From contig CAZFST010000032.1 in the NCBI GenBank assembly GCA_964522015.1, forward strand, positions 1 to 49,740: a DNA stretch of 49,740 bases. Reading direction: 5' to 3'. Source of the stretch: QQWI01 sp964522015 (GTDB lineage: Bacteria; Bacillota; Clostridia; Peptostreptococcales; Acidaminobacteraceae). The notes beneath the pieces are model-generated. The model was not told the DNA's origin. It was given only the letters and a program-made list of their open reading frames with translations, and searched no databases. A program made the translations under genes and the position numbers. Below are positions 1 through 7,800 of this stretch, piece after piece (position 1 is the first letter of the stretch; the number at the start of each line of letters is the position of its first letter).

Positions 1-11
1 TAGCAAATCAG

Positions 12-37
12 TAGTTGGATCGTCATGTATCCTACTA
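12..37. promoter_or_regulatory. Inverted repeat upstream of first gene
   Basis: Arms TAGTTGGAT (12-20) and ATCCTACTA (29-37) are complementary at 8 of 9 positions around an 8-nt gap. The repeat sits 24 nt before the start codon at 62. It could be an operator or an RNA hairpin. There is no T-run after it, so a terminator is less likely. Upstream context is outside the window. Confidence 0.3.
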
Positions 38-61
38 ACTCTATTATACAAGGAGAACCAC

Positions 62-919
62 ATGTCAACCAATACACTGATGACTCGCATTAGATACTTT
101 AGGTATAAATTCAAAGCTTGGCACCTGGTGATTCCGCTGATGATCGGGTGGGTGATCAGTCTATTTATTCTGGGTGCGCCATACAAAGAGCCTGTTTATG
201 TTTATAATAAAGGGCCGGTTTTTGAACAAAAATTTGATTTTTCAGAGGCGAAGAATGTTGCTGAGGTGGAAGCCATCTACAGTGATTTTTATGGTCAGTA
301 TGCTCCTCTAGCTGTTAATGCTGCAAATCCCAAGTTTATGAATCAGGTTAGCGAAATGGCATGGGATTTTCATAAAAAAGTGGTGGCGGATGCTTTGAGT
401 GCTTTAGTCAATATGGGTCAATATGAAGCAAGTGATATCTATAAGTCCCTACACGATACTGAAATTATGTTGTTCGATGAAAAGCGTGCCTTTCAGAATG
501 ATCCAACTTTTGGTACAAAGACTTTGCTGATTCCTTATTTACAGGGCGGTTTTACAATTCAATCAGAGGCTGATATTGAAGCTTATCTCTTATTTTTAAA
601 GGAAAGTTCACGGATGTATCAGGAACTCAATGCCAGAGTGGAAAAGGAAATGACTCGTCCGGAATACAAAGACGGTGTGGTGTTAAGGGATATCCCTGAA
701 AATCATCAGCTACAAAAGCAAACCCTTGCTCTTATGAATACACTGGAAATGAGTTTGGGTGTATTTGATAGTAGCCTTCAACAAATTGGACTGACTGAAC
801 AAGAACGGCAAGGGTATTTTGATCGTATGATCATGATTGTTGGCGGAGAACTCTATACCAATATTCGGGCAACCCATGATACCTTTATGGACATTGATAG
901 AAATGCGAAGTTTGAATAG
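62..919 (+). CDS. Membrane-anchored protein of unknown function
   Basis: I do not recognise the family. The 285-aa protein has a short basic N-terminus, one hydrophobic segment at about residues 21-40, and then a long, mostly helical, charged region with no cysteine pairs or catalytic motif I can name. The most likely topology is a single N-terminal membrane anchor with the C-terminal part outside the cell. The start is supported by AGGAG at 51-55, six bases before ATG. The next gene, a kinase-fold protein, follows after 45 bp on the same strand with its own ribosome site, so the two may be co-transcribed. No function can be assigned. Confidence 0.75.
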   Translation: MSTNTLMTRIRYFRYKFKAWHLVIPLMIGWVISLFILGAPYKEPVYVYNKGPVFEQKFDFSEAKNVAEVEAIYSDFYGQYAPLAVNAANPKFMNQVSEMAWDFHKKVVADALSALVNMGQYEASDIYKSLHDTEIMLFDEKRAFQNDPTFGTKTLLIPYLQGGFTIQSEADIEAYLLFLKESSRMYQELNARVEKEMTRPEYKDGVVLRDIPENHQLQKQTLALMNTLEMSLGVFDSSLQQIGLTEQERQGYFDRMIMIVGGELYTNIRATHDTFMDIDRNAKFE

Positions 920-964
920 ATATAGTACTTACTAAGTAAAGCGATAAAAAGGGAGGCCAAGCAT

Positions 965-2059
965 ATGGAAAACTCAGATTTGAGAAGACAGTCTCAACTT
1001 GCATTCTTGGAAAGTGATATGGAAATTGAGGTTGGTTCGCTAACAAATCTTCCGATAGCCCTTTCGGAACTTAAATCAATTAATCAGAATTCAGCCTATG
1101 TTGCTTGTTATTTTAACTCTGGTCTCACTGCTGAAGTGTTTAAACTCAATATTAAGGGAACCCATTGGACCCTGAAGAAAAAACGCCAAGAGATTCTAGT
1201 GAAAAACGTGGATGGCCAGACTTCTTTTTTAAACGAAATACAGAGGCGTCGAGATTTTGAAAGCTTGAAAACCTTGAATCCAGAGCTTTATAGGGGGATA
1301 GTGGATACAACTTATGCCAGTCTGAAGCATGGCATTATCCTATCGCCGTGGATTGACGGTGATGCGATCCCCCATTTTTCTCAAAGTCAAATTGAGGATC
1401 TTTTCACTACCCTTTACGCCGCTGAAATTGCAGGTCTGTTTGAATATGATCTATGCTCTGGAAACCTTTTGGTCCAAAAGGACGGGAAAGTTCGCCTCTT
1501 TGATTTTGGGTATATGTACCCATTTAATCCCCTGACCGAATACAATCCTGATGGCAGATTGCAACCCATTTTTCACGGGGTTGAAAGATTTGAAACCCGC
1601 TGCTATATGCAACAACTGATGGCTATTGAAGACGAAATTGGACTCGACGCCGCTTTAGAGGCTTTTAGAATTGAAAAAACGGCAGCCCTTAATTACTACT
1701 TTAAAAAGAGAGCATGGCTGATTGAAAATGGTGCTGATGATGACGTCATTCATTGGATTGTGCGCTTGATTGATTTGTGGGAAGCCAGTCTTTCAGACCC
1801 CATACGCTTTGTTCAGTTGTACAATCTTGAGTCCTTTAGATCCTATGTACTGGACATCCATGATGATATCAGCGGAAAAAGTTGTACTCCTGCTACTCTA
1901 AAAAAAGTAAATAGGGTACTAGATAGAATTGAATCCAGTTACGCTTTCTTAAAAGTCAATCAAGGTCTGTTCTGGGGTGACGAGGAATTGTCCCAGCCAC
2001 AACTCATTTGTAAATACATAGAAATGAAAGAGAAAGTCAAAGCTTATCAAATCAGGTGA
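965..2059 (+). CDS. Protein-kinase-fold (APH-like) protein
   Basis: This 364-aa soluble protein has the catalytic core pattern of the kinase/aminoglycoside-phosphotransferase fold. An HRD-like segment, YDLCSGNLLV, has Asp162 and Asn167, and a DFG motif, LFDFGYMYP, has Asp180. The spacing of about 18 residues between them fits the family. The usual His/Arg before the catalytic Asp is replaced by Glu-Tyr, and I see no clear glycine-rich loop, so activity is uncertain. The C-terminal 150 residues are helical and unassigned. GGGAGG stands just before ATG 965. The substrate is unknown. The neighbouring membrane-anchored gene upstream may be its partner, which is inference from position only. Confidence 0.65.
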   Translation: MENSDLRRQSQLAFLESDMEIEVGSLTNLPIALSELKSINQNSAYVACYFNSGLTAEVFKLNIKGTHWTLKKKRQEILVKNVDGQTSFLNEIQRRRDFESLKTLNPELYRGIVDTTYASLKHGIILSPWIDGDAIPHFSQSQIEDLFTTLYAAEIAGLFEYDLCSGNLLVQKDGKVRLFDFGYMYPFNPLTEYNPDGRLQPIFHGVERFETRCYMQQLMAIEDEIGLDAALEAFRIEKTAALNYYFKKRAWLIENGADDDVIHWIVRLIDLWEASLSDPIRFVQLYNLESFRSYVLDIHDDISGKSCTPATLKKVNRVLDRIESSYAFLKVNQGLFWGDEELSQPQLICKYIEMKEKVKAYQIR

Positions 2060-2173
2060 TTAGAGGACTTTATAGAGACGAGTCTCTGTGAATTTTGTTT
2101 GCGATTTTGTTAGTCGGGTAATCATAACTACAAGTCAATTAGTTAAAAGAGATATAGACAATCTAAGGAGAAC

Positions 2174-2215
2174 TTGAGAATGAGAAATTCAAAATTGAGA
2201 ATGAGAAATTCAAAA
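2174..2215 (+). repeat. 21-bp tandem duplication at a gene start
   Basis: Two identical 21-bp units (2174-2194 and 2195-2215) encode the repeated peptide LRMRNSK at the N-terminus of the MBL lipoprotein. The duplication is in frame, so it only lengthens the basic n-region of the signal peptide and duplicates possible start codons. Confidence 0.9.
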
Positions 2216-3016
2216 TATCAATTTATGCTTAAGCTTGCAATGTGTCTACTTACCATGATGGGGGTGCTTCTAATACCTGCTTGCACCCAAGTACAAGGGG
2301 GAAACGAAATGACAAATACAACTGCTGTAACATCGACAACAGTCGCCGCAACAACAGTACCCACGACAACAGCCAGTGCTGAAGAATCAACCATTGGCTC
2401 ACAACTAAGAACACCAGAGCTCTTCTTTTTAGGACGTGCATCGGTGCGGATTCTTCTGCCAAGTGGAAAAACACTCTATATCGATCCTGCAGAGGGCGAC
2501 ATGAGTGGTTATGAAGTTCCGGCTGATTATGTTTTGGTGACCCATCAACATTCTGACCATAATAACATTGATCTTTTGACCCTAAATGAAGGTGCGCAGA
2601 TTTTGCAATGTCCTCAGGATATTAAAGCTGGAGAGATTGCAACCCTTGGGGAGCTTGAGATTCGCGCCGTATCAGCGTACAATGGTAACCATTCTGCAAG
2701 TAGTAGTTGTGGCTATGTCATCACTGCAGATGATTTGGTCATTTATCACTCTGGTGATACTTCTAAAACTGAAGATATGGGAGACCTGAGTGCCTATGAA
2801 ATCGACTACGCTCTGCTATGTATGGATGGCTACTACAATATGGGCCCTGAAGAAGCTAAAGAAGTAGCTGATTTAATTAAACCGCGGGTTGTCATTCCGA
2901 TTCACACCTCAAAGAGCGGTCTATTTGACCAATCAAACGCCGATAGTTTCAGTTTTGAACCGAAGATCATCTTAAAGCCAGGCGAGTCCGTGAAACTTGA
3001 ATCTAAAGCTGAATAG
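2180..3016 (+). CDS. MBL-fold metallo-hydrolase lipoprotein
   Basis: The metallo-beta-lactamase-fold domain (UlaG/YtnP-like) shows the metal motif HQHSDH, a later HSGDTS segment and a conserved IPIHT near the C-terminus. The N-terminus carries a hydrophobic stretch ending in the lipobox-like LIPAC, followed by a Thr/Ala/Val-rich linker, so the protein is probably a lipoprotein on the outer face of the membrane. A 21-bp tandem duplication covers the start (2174-2215), giving TTG 2174, ATG 2180 and ATG 2201 in one frame. AAGGAG at 2165-2170 is nine bases before ATG 2180, which I prefer. The length is about 278 aa. The substrate is unknown. Confidence 0.85.
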   Translation: MRNSKLRMRNSKYQFMLKLAMCLLTMMGVLLIPACTQVQGGNEMTNTTAVTSTTVAATTVPTTTASAEESTIGSQLRTPELFFLGRASVRILLPSGKTLYIDPAEGDMSGYEVPADYVLVTHQHSDHNNIDLLTLNEGAQILQCPQDIKAGEIATLGELEIRAVSAYNGNHSASSSCGYVITADDLVIYHSGDTSKTEDMGDLSAYEIDYALLCMDGYYNMGPEEAKEVADLIKPRVVIPIHTSKSGLFDQSNADSFSFEPKIILKPGESVKLESKAE

Positions 3017-3060
3017 TTTTTTGCTTAGCGAGTTTTAGTCTTCATCTAATAGACAGGAAA

Positions 3061-3103
3061 AAGCCGTCAAATTACTCTGTAACCAGTAATTTGGCGGCTT
3101 TTG
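3061..3103. terminator. Bidirectional intrinsic terminator
   Basis: A 16-bp stem (AAGCCGTCAAATTACT with its near-perfect complement at 3085-3100) is flanked by a T-run on the plus side and an A-run that serves the minus strand. It lies between the convergent MBL lipoprotein gene and the stalk-domain gene and can end both transcripts. Confidence 0.85.
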
Positions 3104-3139
3104 TGTGCTAATTGTCTTGTAGTGCCCTAAATTCAGTTA

Positions 3140-4537
3140 TCATGGTGCGGCAATGTACTTGAGTTCGATTTCAACTGGCACTGTCTTTGAAATCACAGGA
3201 CTGGTGCCTTTGTGAAATAGTAAAGTGAGTATGGTCTTGTTAGCTGCTAATCCTTTGAGATAAGCATCGTCCAGTTTGACGGTTACTAGACCATCGTAAG
3301 TATACTGCGGAGGTGTCAATCCGCTGATACCATCGAAAAAGTAACCATTCAAGTCTAGAATCAGGGACACATCAGCTGTAATATCAGCTAAAAGATTGAA
3401 GCTGATTTTATCTGGGGTGACATCAGGCATCACTACTGTGATGATCTTATTGTAGACTAGTTCTATTTCAAAGCTTTCTTTCAGAATGACAGAATCCTTT
3501 TTGAAAAGGAAGTTCAGTTTTGTTTTTTCAGTGGTGAGGGCTTTGATGAATGGTGCCTTGATTAGAACACTGGTTGTGCCATTGTAGGCAAATTGGTCGC
3601 CTGTTAAACCTTCGATGCCTTCAAAAGTGTAGCCATTTAGCGTGAGATTTACGATGACATCAGAAGTGATATCAGCTAAGAGGTTAAATTTAACAGAATC
3701 TGGTGTTAGTTTCGGACTGTTGATGACTTGATTGTAAGGGAGCTTAATGTTCAGTTCCCTTTTTTCAGTATCCGTTCCTTTAGTGAATACAAAATTGAGG
3801 ATGGTCTGTTTGACTTTAAGGCTTTCAAGATAAGCTTCTTTGATAAGAACCGTATTAGGTGCAACAAAAGTATAATTTGCAGCATCTAAAGTTTCAATAC
3901 CTGTAAAGGCGTAGCCATTGAGAGTCATTGTAATTGGTAAGTCGCCAATGATTGCTGATGGCGTAATATACTGAACTGATTTTGGTGAAATGGTTGGTCC
4001 GTCTTCAATATCAATCTGTCCATTTTCATCATTATAATGAATTTGTCGGCCAAATACTTCAGCAATAAATCTAAGTGGTACAAATGTGCGGTTGTTAATG
4101 ATTCCTGGACGTACGTCAGTGGTCACCACTGTTGTAACGTTATCTTGCGTAACCGTTATTTTGCCTCCATCTGCTTCTGCCAAATAGAGTTTGATGATAA
4201 TCAGGCCGTCGGGGCTAGTGATTGTAACAATGGAGGTGATAGCATCCCATGCCACTTTAGCGCCCATTCCTTCTGTAATAGCGCGAACAGGTATTAAAGT
4301 GCGACCCTCTTTAATGACTGGTGGGACATCAAAATCAACTTTTTTGTTGTTGATAAGAATCTTTGAACCGTCAATGGATTGATAAGTACGTAAATTCTTA
4401 TCGAACTTCTGACTTTTTTCCCAACTTTTTCCGTTGTTCTCTTTGTCATCCTTACCAGAATCAGCAAATGCAGATTGCCCAAAAAGCAATGACATGATGC
4501 AAATCAATACAACTGCGATTTTAATTGACTTCTTCAT
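3140..4537 (-). CDS. Secreted stalk-domain protein with three X2-like modules
   Basis: The 465-aa protein begins with a signal peptide (KKSIKIAVVLICIMSLLFG, predicted cut after AFA near residue 25). Next comes a copper-amine-oxidase N-terminal-like stalk domain at about residues 57-178, with the typical LIPVRAITEGMG and FVPLRFIAEVFG signatures. Three tandem modules of about 90 residues follow, each with a Thr-Pro start, a ...LTLNGY.F.GI core and a C-terminal strand, resembling carbohydrate-binding X2 (CBM_X2) domains. The start at 4537 is chosen because AAAGGAGG lies just upstream; an upstream in-frame GTG (4564) lies before that site. It is probably a cell-wall-associated adhesin or scaffold; binding of polysaccharide is inferred. 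It is divergent from the SLH gene. Confidence 0.8.
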   Translation of the reverse strand: MKKSIKIAVVLICIMSLLFGQSAFADSGKDDKENNGKSWEKSQKFDKNLRTYQSIDGSKILINNKKVDFDVPPVIKEGRTLIPVRAITEGMGAKVAWDAITSIVTITSPDGLIIIKLYLAEADGGKITVTQDNVTTVVTTDVRPGIINNRTFVPLRFIAEVFGRQIHYNDENGQIDIEDGPTISPKSVQYITPSAIIGDLPITMTLNGYAFTGIETLDAANYTFVAPNTVLIKEAYLESLKVKQTILNFVFTKGTDTEKRELNIKLPYNQVINSPKLTPDSVKFNLLADITSDVIVNLTLNGYTFEGIEGLTGDQFAYNGTTSVLIKAPFIKALTTEKTKLNFLFKKDSVILKESFEIELVYNKIITVVMPDVTPDKISFNLLADITADVSLILDLNGYFFDGISGLTPPQYTYDGLVTVKLDDAYLKGLAANKTILTLLFHKGTSPVISKTVPVEIELKYIAAP

Positions 4538-4564
4538 TTTAGTACCTCCTTTTTCTGCTTTCAC

Positions 4565-4950
4565 GTCATTTTATACCCTGATCGGAAGAAAATATGCTGT
4601 TTTTATGTTACGTCTTAGGGTCAATTAGGTTACATCATAGTCCGAAATTCAATTCAGGTGGAAGAAGCAGAAAAAAGAATTGGTTTTTAATTCCCATTTT
4701 ATAGCAATTGAGAATAAAATATGTTTAGAAAATTCAAACAGAGGTATAAACTCACTTGAAGGCGTAGATTTAGTCTGGCATATATGATTTTACACGATGT
4801 CGTTTGGGAGTCAGGCAAATCTGTTTTTGGAAAGGAGGGCTTACATATTGAAAGATGTAAGAGTTCACATCAATTCTTCGTAAATCACTTTAAAAGATCA
4901 ACTAATGCTTTTAAAAGTGCACTTAAGAGAATAACGAAAAGGAGAGAACT
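4565..4950. other. Divergent intergenic region of 386 bp
   Basis: This AT-rich spacer separates two divergently transcribed surface-protein genes and must hold promoters for both. Weak -10-like boxes are visible (TATAAA on the minus strand near 4570-4575 and on the plus strand near 4745-4750), but none has a convincing -35 partner. The plus-side half contains a strong ribosome site with a very short reading frame, listed separately. I see no RNA gene. Confidence 0.5.
4848..4883 (+). CDS. Possible 11-codon leader peptide
   Basis: GGAAAGGAGGGC at about 4829-4840 is an unusually strong ribosome site. It precedes TTG 4848, which opens an 11-codon frame (LKDVRVHINSS) ending at TAA 4881-4883, 67 bp before the SLH gene, which has its own GGAG. 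It could be a translated leader that affects SLH-gene expression, or a chance match. No hairpin pair that would make a classical attenuator is evident. Confidence 0.3.
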   Translation: MKDVRVHINSS

Positions 4951-7206
4951 ATGACGAATAATGTTAGGAAAAAAATATCAATTTTCCTATGTATGTTCTT
5001 AGTTTTATCAGCCTTTGCACCAGTATTTGGTGCGACGATGGACTATGACACACATTGGGCAAAAGCAGAGATTGAAGCCGCTATGTTATCTGGCGTCTCA
5101 AAAGGATATCCTGATGGCTCATTTAAACCGGATAAATCCATTACCCGTGCAGAGTTTTTTTCTCTGGTAAACAATTCATTTGGATTCACAATAATTTCTA
5201 CTGCGTCATATTCAGATGTATCAAATGATGCATGGTATGCGCCAGTAATAGCTAAGGCACAGGCAGCAGGTTATATATCTGGATATCCAGACGGTAGCAT
5301 TCATCCAAATGGTAATATTACGCGAGAAGAGGCGGCGACAATCGTAAGCCGTATCAAATTACTGACAGCGAAAAGTGACAGCCTTACTTTCTCGGATGCT
5401 TCATCAATTGCAAGCTGGAGTAAACTCGCGATTATTGCTGTATTTGAAGCGAAAATCATGAGTGGCTACCCGGATGGTAGCTTCAAACCACAAGCTCATT
5501 TGAAGCGTGCAGAAGCTTTAGTGACTGTTAATAATACATTCAAATTTGCTGGTCCAATAAAGCCAACCGACACTGTCTATGATAAAGCGGGTACATACGG
5601 CTCTGCAACAGAGACAGCCACTATTGAAGGAAATGTGTTTATTAAAGCAGCAGGCGTCACCTTGCAAAATACAATCATCAAAGGAAATCTTACCATCGCA
5701 AAAGAAGTAGGCAATGGTGATGTGACTTTAAAATGTGTAGTTGTTCAAGGCAACACTTATGTAAATGGCGGCGGTCAAAACAGTATCTATTTTATTGACG
5801 TGACGACTGGTAAAGTATATGTTCAAAAGGACGATGGTCCGGTTCGTATAGTTGCTTCAGGAACATCGGTAATCAAAGAGATTTTGGCTGGGTCAGATAT
5901 TAAATTGGAAGAAGTCAATCTGACTGGTGCAGGCTTTCAAGCAATCACTGTAGAAAAAACAGCTGGAGGCGGTATTGATATCACTCTGGTTGGCGTTAAG
6001 TGTGATAGTATAACGATACAAGCTGAAGGCGTGACACTAAATGTGGATGCTACATCAACCGTCAATATCTTAACAGTTGATGCGAAAAATACCACAATAA
6101 AAGGTACAGGCGTTATTACAACGGCAAATATCAATGCAAGTGGCGTTACATTTGAAAAATCGCCTACAACAATTGTTACAGCTCCTGGAGTTGCTGCTCC
6201 GACAATAACACCTCCAGTTGTAACGCCACCTCCGGTTACTGGCGGTGGTGGTACCTCAGATCCCGTTTTGAGCTCAGCAAAAGTCATGACAGCATTTAGT
6301 TTTGCAGCGACACCGGGTACAATCACATCGACAGCCATTGGCACAATCTCAGGAACGGCCATTGCCGTGACAGTGCCATACGGAACCAACGTTACCGCCT
6401 TAGTGGCAACATTCACGAACTCCGAGCTATCAACGGTAACAGTAAATGGCGTTATTCAAATAAGTGGCACAACACCAAATAACTTTTCAACGCCTATATC
6501 TTATCTTGTTACTGCTGAGAATGGTACAATAGCAACATATACTGTGACAGTCACAGTAACACCGGTAAGCACAGCAAAAGCAATAACAGCGTTTAGTTTC
6601 CAGGCAACACCAGGAACAATTACATCAACAGCCATTGGCACAATCTCAGGAACAGCCATTGATGTGACGGTACCGTATGGAACAACCACTGGCGCTATCG
6701 TGGCAACATTCACGAACTCAGAGTTTTCAGTTGTGACTGTAGGTGGCGTTGTTCAAGTCAGTGGCACAACACCAAACAACTTTGCAAGTCCTGTCACCTA
6801 TCTTGTAACTGCTCAAGATGGTACAACAGCAACTTACACAGTGACAGTTACTGTAACACCAATAAGCAGTGCAAAGGCAATAACAGCCTTTAGTATAGCA
6901 ACCACTACAGGCTCTGCTATTGGAACAATCTCAGGAACAGCCATTAGTGTGACAGTACCATTTGGTACAACCCCAAGTGCTCTCGTGGCAACATTTACGA
7001 GTTCGGAGTTTTCTGTTGTGACAGTAAGCGCTGTTGTTCAAGTCAGTGGTACAACAGCAAACGACTTTACAAGTCCTGTAACTTATCTTGTAACAGCTCA
7101 AGATGGTACCACAGCAACTTATACAGTCACTGTAACAGTCGCAATTGCAATGTCAGAAAAAAATCTCATTGCCATAGTAGCAAGAGATAGGCTGATATCG
7201 ACGTAA
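4951..7206 (+). CDS. S-layer-homology surface protein with repeat modules
   Basis: The 751-aa exported protein has a signal peptide (about 1-28) and three SLH domains at about 33-200, each with the GYPDGS.(K/H)P signature and a TRAE/TREE/KRAE motif that anchors to secondary cell-wall polymer. Residues 200-415 are a right-handed beta-helix-like region of short hydrophobic/Asn/Gly repeats. A Pro-rich linker, TPPVVTPPPVTGGGG, leads to three repeats of about 99 aa (starting near 441, 540 and 639) of the type ..ITAFSF...TVPYGT..LVATF...VTYLVTAQDGTTATYTVTV. They resemble DUF5018/cadherin-like modules. The last 20 residues differ from the repeats. GGAG precedes ATG 4951. A structural or adhesive role on the cell surface is inferred. 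Confidence 0.85.
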   Translation: MTNNVRKKISIFLCMFLVLSAFAPVFGATMDYDTHWAKAEIEAAMLSGVSKGYPDGSFKPDKSITRAEFFSLVNNSFGFTIISTASYSDVSNDAWYAPVIAKAQAAGYISGYPDGSIHPNGNITREEAATIVSRIKLLTAKSDSLTFSDASSIASWSKLAIIAVFEAKIMSGYPDGSFKPQAHLKRAEALVTVNNTFKFAGPIKPTDTVYDKAGTYGSATETATIEGNVFIKAAGVTLQNTIIKGNLTIAKEVGNGDVTLKCVVVQGNTYVNGGGQNSIYFIDVTTGKVYVQKDDGPVRIVASGTSVIKEILAGSDIKLEEVNLTGAGFQAITVEKTAGGGIDITLVGVKCDSITIQAEGVTLNVDATSTVNILTVDAKNTTIKGTGVITTANINASGVTFEKSPTTIVTAPGVAAPTITPPVVTPPPVTGGGGTSDPVLSSAKVMTAFSFAATPGTITSTAIGTISGTAIAVTVPYGTNVTALVATFTNSELSTVTVNGVIQISGTTPNNFSTPISYLVTAENGTIATYTVTVTVTPVSTAKAITAFSFQATPGTITSTAIGTISGTAIDVTVPYGTTTGAIVATFTNSEFSVVTVGGVVQVSGTTPNNFASPVTYLVTAQDGTTATYTVTVTVTPISSAKAITAFSIATTTGSAIGTISGTAISVTVPFGTTPSALVATFTSSEFSVVTVSAVVQVSGTTANDFTSPVTYLVTAQDGTTATYTVTVTVAIAMSEKNLIAIVARDRLIST
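6271..7143 (+). repeat. Three tandem 297-bp coding repeats
   Basis: Units begin at 6271, 6568 and 6865, a constant 297-bp period. The third has lost about 12 bp near its start. DNA identity is high, including long shared tracts around GCCATTGGCACAATCTCAGG. The repeats encode the C-terminal modules of the SLH protein. Copy number could change by slippage or recombination between units. Confidence 0.9.
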
Positions 7207-7232
7207 CAGCATTTGATTGAACGATAAAAAAA

Positions 7233-7284
7233 ACAAAACCCTGCAGGCTGAGTCGGATTCGACTTAACTGTAGGGTTTTGTTTG
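7233..7284 (+). terminator. Intrinsic terminator after SLH gene
   Basis: The outer stem CAAAACCCTGCAG pairs with CTGTAGGGTTTTG. An inner AGTCG/CGACT helix lies within the loop, and TTTG follows. It lies 27 bp after the SLH stop codon. Confidence 0.85.
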
Positions 7285-7300
7285 ATTTAGCGCAGTTTCC

Positions 7301-7329
7301 TTGACTTAACTCACTAAACCCCGTATAAT
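7301..7329 (+). promoter_or_regulatory. Sigma-A promoter of rnpB
   Basis: TTGACT (7301-7306) and a perfect TATAAT (7324-7329) are separated by 17 bp. Transcription would begin near 7335, which matches the 5' end of the RNase P RNA. Confidence 0.9.
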
Positions 7330-7333
7330 CCTA

Positions 7334-7673
7334 AGAGAGTAAGCCAGATGGTCGCACAGTGCAAGCTGTGAGGAAAGTCCGAGCTCCTTAGAGCAGGGTG
7401 CTGGGTAACCCCCAGTGAAGGCAACTTCAAGGAAAGTGCAACAGAGAGATACCGCCCACGTAAGTGGGTAAGGGTGGAAAGGCGAGGTAAGAGCTCACCA
7501 GCGCATTGGCGACTTTGCGGCTATGTAAACCCCACCTGGAGCAAGACCAAGTAGGGACTAGAAACGGCGGCTGCTCGTCGCCATCCCGTAGGTAGGTCGC
7601 TTGAGCCCGGCTGGCAACAACGGGCCCAGATAGATGATCATCTAATACAGAACTCGGCTTATAGGCTTACTCA
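7334..7673 (+). ncRNA. rnpB: RNase P RNA (bacterial)
   Basis: This is the catalytic RNA that trims the 5' leader of pre-tRNA. The diagnostic conserved parts are present in order: the GAGGAAAGTCCGAGCTCC block near the 5' end, ACAGAGA with the GTAAGGGTGGAAAGG segment, AGAGCTCACCAGCG, and a 3' block with AGATAGATGATCATC and ACAGAACTCGGCTTATAGG. The 5' end AGAGTAAGCC pairs with the 3' end GGCTTACTC to close helix P1. Its length of about 340 nt fits a clostridial enzyme; I did not determine whether it is type A or B. A strong promoter and a terminator bracket it. Confidence 0.95.
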
Positions 7674-7677
7674 AAAA

Positions 7678-7710
7678 AACACCAGCGAGAAATCGCTGGT
7701 GTTTTTTTTT
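7678..7710 (+). terminator. Terminator of rnpB
   Basis: AACACCAGCGA, a GAAA loop and TCGCTGGTGTT form a perfect 11-bp stem, followed by a long T-run. Confidence 0.95.
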
Positions 7711-7729
7711 ATCCGCAGCCTCTATTTTG

Positions 7730-7766
7730 AGCACTTACGGCGTAGCGGTGTTTTATAGTAAGTGCT
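7730..7766. promoter_or_regulatory. Perfect 9-bp inverted repeat before AraC-HD gene
   Basis: AGCACTTAC (7730-7738) and GTAAGTGCT (7758-7766) are perfectly complementary with a 19-bp gap. The right arm overlaps a TATAGT box at 7754-7759 and lies 34 bp before the start codon. It may be an operator for the downstream regulator itself, or a 5'-UTR hairpin. Confidence 0.4.
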
Positions 7767-7800
7767 ATCATATGTGTATACCTTGGCCGAGGAGAATGAA

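Noticed and set aside
5937..6713. Long open frames on the minus strand (159 and 70 aa)
   Set aside because: They mirror the repetitive Thr/Val/Gly-rich SLH coding sequence, have no ribosome site and repeat with the coding repeats.
6271..7143. Tandem repeats considered as a CRISPR array
   Set aside because: The units are 297 bp, in frame, and encode protein modules; no short repeats with unique spacers exist here or elsewhere in the window.
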